NCBI GenBank assembly: GCA_020152595.1
Contig: JAIGNY010001666.1
Coordinates: forward strand, 558,501-622,500
Length of the DNA: 64,000 bases
From: Chiridota heheva
Taxonomy: Eukaryota > Echinodermata > Holothuroidea > Apodida > Chiridotidae
Reading direction: 5' to 3'
Shown here: piece by piece, positions 58,984 through 64,000 of the stretch
Layout of the letters: each line of letters begins with the position of its first letter
Numbering within the stretch: the first letter of the stretch is position 1
Position numbers and translations under genes: made by a program
The notes under the pieces: model-generated
What the model saw: only the letters and a program-made list of their open reading frames with translations
Databases searched by the model: none
What the model was told of the DNA's origin: nothing

Positions 58984-61240
58984 AATAAGCAAGTTATCAT
59001 GATCTTCAAGTTATCATTTAATAAAACTGCTTTTTTCATACCCTTCTGACAACAAACTGATCAGCTCAGACAGACAGGATGACCCCAATGTTTGCATTCA
59101 AACACCCCAACAAGATATCATTCCTCTAATTCGATATTAAATGTTTGTTTTATCAATCATTTTTTTCTAAAAGGAAAGCTAAAGAACAATGTCCATATTT
59201 TCTTTTGATGATAAAGAGATAACACGATACCAAGTTATCTTGCACGTGTAGATTTGTCCTGTAAAATCATAAGGATAATTTTGAGTTTTGATTTGTGTGT
59301 AGTTATGAGCCAACAAAGCTTTTGGTTCTATTGTATGCAACTAACACTGACTGCCAGCTTGTTACATTTATCAGAATGCAACAAACACTGACTGCCGACT
59401 TGTTACATTTATCTAGAATTAAATAAATCACTAATGGTAGGGGTTCCTGAGAAACCAAAGATTACAATTATGACAAAAATATGAAAAAATGTTATCAGTA
59501 TGGGAAGCAATGCAAAGTTTTTGCATGCAAAAGAAACTAACACAAAGATGTGATCAATCCGATTTGGACACAGTTACAGTTACTGAAGTATTACTTTTTG
59601 TAATGCTGGCAATGTCTCTCAGACCACCTCCCCCACCCCCATTCTGCTTGTCTGACAAGCAGGTATGTAGCCAAACAGGAAGTTGCAACTCAACCCCCAC
59701 CCCTAATGTTCCTCGTTATCTCTTATTCTATTTCTATGGAACAACCTAATAATAAATTCATTGTTATCATGATCAATAGGATCAAATTTAATTTCACAAG
59801 ATATTTCACACGACTACAAATTAGTTTTGTCGTTAAGTGAGGTGCCATTTTAAAATGGCACCTCCTAGTCCTACACGGAGAGCACACATTCCATGAACTC
59901 AACAATCTAAGTAGCACTAGTCTACTGCAGATCTACACATAGACCTTAAGGCCTGGAGTTTTTAATTGATTTCCACAAATAACTTTGACCTTTTAACAAC
60001 AAAGAACTAATAAAAAGAAAACAAATTCTCGGTGAGTGTTAGATTTAGACACCAGGTCTCCCTATCAATGTGTGATATTGAGCAACAACAATACACCACC
60101 CTTAATTATATTTCTTTTTCTTGATCACCAGTCAGACCCTTAGTATACTCTTAGTATTATTAAGAGTTGCCAGTGCATGGGTACACAAGTGGTGCTTACT
60201 TAGCCATAAAAACAACTACGGTTGCTATGGACACAGGCAGCGTTCGTGTTGACATGTGTCTTACAGATCAGCCATTGTGCGTCACATCCCCTCGACAAGA
60301 CATGATTTTTATTTCCTTCTCATTCAACGTCTTTAATTACCCTTTTCTTTCGGTTAGATCTGAATACCCTTCTTCCTCGGTAACACAGATGCAGATCTGT
60401 TGCTTGGCCCAGTCCATTTTCAAACAAAGTTTCATGGATGTAAATTGCCATTTTAAAACTTATTGAAACTACAGTGTAGCGTGTGAAGATTGTGGCAACA
60501 TAAATGAATAAAGGGATATTTGCCGCATCTGAAAAAACTGATTCTGCGCTATATCTCACACAAATGTCAAAAGTCACTTGAAGCCAATATCTGCAATACA
60601 ACAAATTAATCAACTTATTATACTATATTCGTATTGACTTTAATTTCTGGAATATCATTGAAAAACCTATCAATCATTGATTAACTTATCAAGATAACTT
60701 TAACTGACAAATTAGGAAACAACAGGTTTTTACCAACACATCTTTACATGCTAATCATCCACTAAAACAATGACAAATTTGAAATGCTGATTATCTACTT
60801 ATGATTGATATTTTTGAGTTGAAAAGTGTACAAATTAAAAACCTTACATTCACATTTCACAAAATGATTACAATGATCTTGGAAAAATGCAACTCGTAGT
60901 TTTAAAAAAATTACAGTGAAACTGATCATTCAATCAAATCGAAGCGAAACACAAATAAGTGAACGCAACTACAAGGCACCTGAAAATGAAACTTGGAAAA
61001 CGTGGAAGTCTTTTCAGTTCAATATGTAAGCCCTAACAAATATTTGTTTGCAACAAGACATACTTCCTTATTGCTTTCACGGGTATAAATATCACTAGAA
61101 AATAATCATGGGAAATAAGCCATTAAAAGATCAGCGCACCTTTACACATTCCATTTATGCGTAGTATCAAAGTTGTGTGGGAATGGGATGAGGGGGATGG
61201 GATGAGGGGGAGGGGAGTCAGATTAGGAGTGATATGTTAC
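58984..61240. other. Unassigned intronic sequence
   Basis: A 42-bp direct duplication lies at 59338-59422 (ACACTGACTGCCAGCTTGTT and ACACTGACTGCCGACTTGTT). No gene supported. Confidence 0.5.
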
Positions 61241-61509
61241 AGGATAGGAATCCTCCCATAAATACATTGTAAAGCGAACGCCGGCAAGCTGGTAACGTCA
61301 CGTCTGGTTTGTTAATTTCCCTATTGATCGCAAGAAATCTGTGATGTCATCAATTACACATCCACAGGATCGAACATAGGGGCCTACATTTGCTATCGAT
61401 AACATCACAGATTTCTCGCATTCAATAAGGAAAATTGAAAACCGGAGGGGATGTTGATAGCTTGGCGGCGTTCACTTCTGAGTTTACTTATGGGATGGAT
61501 ACCTTTCCT
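61241..61509. mobile_element. TTAA-type MITE, family D (copy D2)
   Basis: Left end AGGATAGGAATCCTCCCATA (flank TTAC), right end GGGATGGATACCTTTCCT with TTAA following. Interior shares ACAGATTTCTCGCATTCAAT-like and AATAAGGAAAATTGAAAA blocks with D1. Confidence 0.7.
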
Positions 61510-61689
61510 TTAACAACCGCGATGAGACGTGATATTTTACCAACAACCTCTAAAGTGGTGGTACAGAAACTTTGACACTTGATGGCATCAAAATTGCCAC
61601 AAATCTAACTTTTAACTATTTGCACTGTATATTTTAGAAGGTGCAAGCTTTTAGGATGCAGAATTTCAGCGACAAAATTCTTTCCAGCT

Positions 61690-61925
61690 AGAAAATAGCC
61701 AATTCCATTGAGCCATTATAGGCGAATAGAGACAGTGCTTATCCCCGGTTTCCGTGGTGCAAGCAGATTAAAGTAGACGATTCCCTCTGGATGGGACACC
61801 AGTCCATCGCAGATTAACTCCCCTCCCCAGCAGTGCTGGTACTCATTTTACAGCTGAATGCAGCGCCCACAACAGGAATCGAATCAGGTACCTTTCAAAT
61901 ACAAGCTTGACTCCACAGGCTTTGG
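61690..61925 (-). mobile_element. SINE body, uninterrupted
   Basis: Same family as 48362. On the minus strand it reads GCGATGGACTGGTGTCCCAT then CCAGAGGGAATCG, the empty-site version of the place where hAT copy 2 inserted at 25269. Confidence 0.7.
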
Positions 61926-62475
61926 AGTAATCAATGAAACATAAATATAAATCTTTCTGTACTTCTATGCACCTTTCCATGATCATTGCACCTCAAACTA
62001 TCTACTGTATAATACGACAAAAAAATGGTTACAGTATAATTTCAGGCTTTTTGTCAAATTTTCAAAAATGAATTCAATATGTCTGTGTCTAAGAAACAAA
62101 CACATTCCATACAAGACAACGCTAAAATAATATCATAAACTGAAAATGAAAAATAGCCCAGCTGAAACCAGAGAAAGGCAGCACAGCATGAAATGTTTTG
62201 TCCACCGAATAATTTGCAAAAATTATGTTCCTTAACGGTTGGTTTAAAGATCTGGAAGGTATTTGAATTACCTTTGAAAAGTAGAGCAACAAAATTGGAC
62301 TGTTTATTCAAAACGCATGAAAAAGAGGCACCCAGTACAGCATCAAACACACCTGGTAAAACATACTGATTATATGTGACGCTCCTGTTCCAGATTGAAA
62401 GTTTTCTACAACATATGTGTTTTTACCCTTTTTTCACCTGATTAGTTTTCAGCAAAACAATGTTATTTTAGAAGT

Positions 62476-62700
62476 ATGATTTTACTTACATCTGCAAAAT
62501 TGGAAACATTTTTTGGAGGGAGAAAATGGGTTGAAGATGTTAGACCTGAGCAGTTTAAACTTATATTTAACAAACTAATGGTGCAAATGGAAAAAGAAGA
62601 GCTTGGTAGAGAATGGGTAACATGGATGTGGGAAAAGGGATTGGGAGGAGGGTTTGTCAAAGTAGTTTCCTTTATCTGTTGCATACTGCAGTCAGTGTAG
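62476..62700 (+). other. Unrecognised plus-strand ORF, 74 codons
   Basis: It has an amphipathic, protein-like composition (KLETFFGGRKW, EQFKLIFNKLMVQMEKEEL, TWMWEKGLGG), unlike most chance ORFs here. The opposite strand is also open. No supported splice partners. Possibly a relic or chance. Confidence 0.2.
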
Positions 62701-62781
62701 TCCCCCAATATGAAGTGACATAGTTGGGAAAATAAAAGGAATGTAGTTCAATGTACTGAAGAAGGGTCGCAGTCAACCCTA

Positions 62782-63157
62782 TAGACCTTTTCAAATCTGA
62801 ATCGGCAATTTCCGGATACTTAATTTAAATAATGTCACATGGCCGAGATTCACGTGTCCATAATGGACTAATCATATACTGGAGGAATCTTATTGACCAA
62901 TCAAATACTAGAGGAATCTTGGCCTTCTGCACAATTCACACACGATATGGGACTAAGCATATGAAAAAATTGTTTTCAAGCGCACGTATCATTCGTGCGA
63001 TATACATAAAGGAGATACACGTGCGTATTGCTATTTACATTTTTTACACAAAACTGCACCTAATAAGTTGGGCAACAAAGGAAAAGTTCCCACAGCATTT
63101 GATTGGTCGAAGAATTCAAGAAATCACGTTCAGCTAAACTCGGTTTGAAAAGGTCTA
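62782..63157. mobile_element. Hairpin MITE with TAGACCTTTTCAAA ends
   Basis: Left TAGACCTTTTCAAA at 62782 and right TTTGAAAAGGTCTA ending 63157 are a perfect 14-bp inverted pair. A possible TA duplication is implicit in the ends. No ORF supported. Confidence 0.6.
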
Positions 63158-64000
63158 TTGCAAGAGGGAGGGGGCTACAGATGGGATTTTCAGCATCTAC
63201 TATTGTTGGATCCAAAAGAGTGCTCCTGGAGGGGTCGATCTGCGCCCCTTCTTGGTGTAAATGTCAAATCTACTGATAGGCCTGAAAAATTCAATTTGCG
63301 CTTTCATCCTCCCACTCCTCCCCACACCTTGAAAAGCCTGGGTCTGCACCTATTACAATGTTAAAACTATGTTTATAAACTGAGAGGATAAATCTCAAGT
63401 TAATAACACCCAAACCAAATTAATAAAATAAAGATACCTTAGACAAATTAGCGACCAAAACATGGGCCTCATATTCAACCACAGTTCAAAGCTACAATTC
63501 TTTAACTCCTTATTTTATGGATGGAAGTAATCAAACTGCATATTTGTACGCTGTGGCAATGACAGCAGGGGGTTTAGTCCAAGTCGTCCAATTGGGACAT
63601 ATTAACTCCCAGACTTCCAAACAGATATTAAAATGTAGCTTTGACAATAATGAGCGAATTGCAAAAGGTGTGTTTTTTTAAAGTGGTTCTGATTACACAT
63701 CTGATACCCATTGCTCTCATGAGAGAAATGTCCAAAGCTTTTAAATGTGCCAGTCAGATATGTACTTATTTTGAGGTGGGATTTCGTTCCGTTTCTACAG
63801 ACCAATTAAAATGGCTTCTTTGTGTAATAATGCAACTCTTGCTTGAAATCGTAACAACTACAAAAAAGATCTTGTGTTATCACAGCAATCCAGCTTAAGA
63901 CTTGAAAATGTCACAGAAAGAAAGAGCGACAGATAATGACATTTTGCATCTAGCAGGTCCTAACTTCATCCAATCCATGTCAGATTTTAGGCCATGGTAC
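63158..64000. other. Unassigned intronic sequence
   Basis: No supported feature to the window end. Confidence 0.45.

Larger units (their letters stand above)
33596..64000 (-). other. Upstream intron of the Musashi-like gene (at least 30.4 kb, 5' end outside the window)
   Basis: No RRM1 exon or linker exon (expected to end near the PRRAQPK-like segment before VTRTKK) was found on the minus strand between the acceptor and base 64000. Content is repeats plus unassigned AT-rich sequence. Same caveat as for the downstream intron. Confidence 0.6.

Noticed and set aside
60167-60613. Overlapping ORFs of about 98 codons on both strands
   Set aside because: No recognisable domain, no splice support, and both strands open equally.
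62054-62350. Minus-strand ORF of 98 codons with possible splice-like motifs at its ends
   Set aside because: Peptide not related to Musashi or any family I know; motifs are weak and expected by chance in 30 kb of intron.
62463-62708. Minus-strand exon ending in a GTAAGT donor near 62480
   Set aside because: The donor motif is good, but there is no matching acceptor or recognisable peptide, and the opposite strand is equally open.

Overview
The window is AT-rich, intron-dominated eukaryotic DNA. The mix of repeats (hAT-type and TTAA-flanked MITEs, tRNA-derived SINEs with a deuterostome-style body, L2-type LINE tails, a THAP-like repeat, many minisatellites) suggests a marine invertebrate deuterostome, most likely an echinoderm. 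I cannot name the species from the sequence.

Only one convincing protein-coding exon is visible: 33503-33595 on the minus strand. It has clean splice sites, is exactly 31 codons long, is phase 0 at both ends, and encodes the start of the second RNA-recognition motif (RRM2) of a Musashi-family RNA-binding protein. I found no other Musashi exon, so the best reading is that nearly the whole window is two very large introns of one minus-strand gene: 33596 to beyond 64000 (upstream) and 33502 to below 1 (downstream).

Layout. 1-1.3 kb: end of a THAP-like repeat, then a decayed LINE tail split by a TAA-flanked MITE. 4-6.5 kb: L2/SINE tail, a local duplication, a TTAA MITE. 7.7-8.7 kb: 54-bp minisatellite. 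10.75-11.97 kb: hAT-type non-autonomous transposon. 12.9-13.4 kb: 23-bp array with a palindromic core. 14.4-14.9 kb: degenerate AT-rich satellite. 16.9-17.4 kb: 145-bp tandem triplet. 18.3-19.5 kb: dispersed repeat and microsatellites. 20.8-24.6 kb: two TTAA MITEs, a 24-bp array and a 39-bp array. 25.1-27.5 kb: a SINE split by a second copy of the 10.75-kb hAT element, then another hAT-type MITE. 28.7-30.7 kb: THAP-like repeat and a tRNA-derived SINE. 32.0-33.4 kb: a 1.35-kb G/C-rich minisatellite starting 127 bp downstream of the exon. 34.4-40.9 kb: MITE pairs and a third THAP-like copy. 41.9-45.8 kb: 24-bp minisatellite with higher-order repeats, plus a relict cysteine-rich transposon-type ORF. 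46-64 kb: SINEs and TTAA MITEs, some nested or with stuttering termini, in otherwise featureless intron.

The genic content is a single exon. The interest lies in the transposon stratigraphy: target-site duplications, interrupted hosts and nested insertions can be read directly. Several unrelated hairpin MITE families share the same boundary signature (TTAA|AGG...CCT|TTAA), and two of them show tandem amplification of TTAA-bounded terminal segments.
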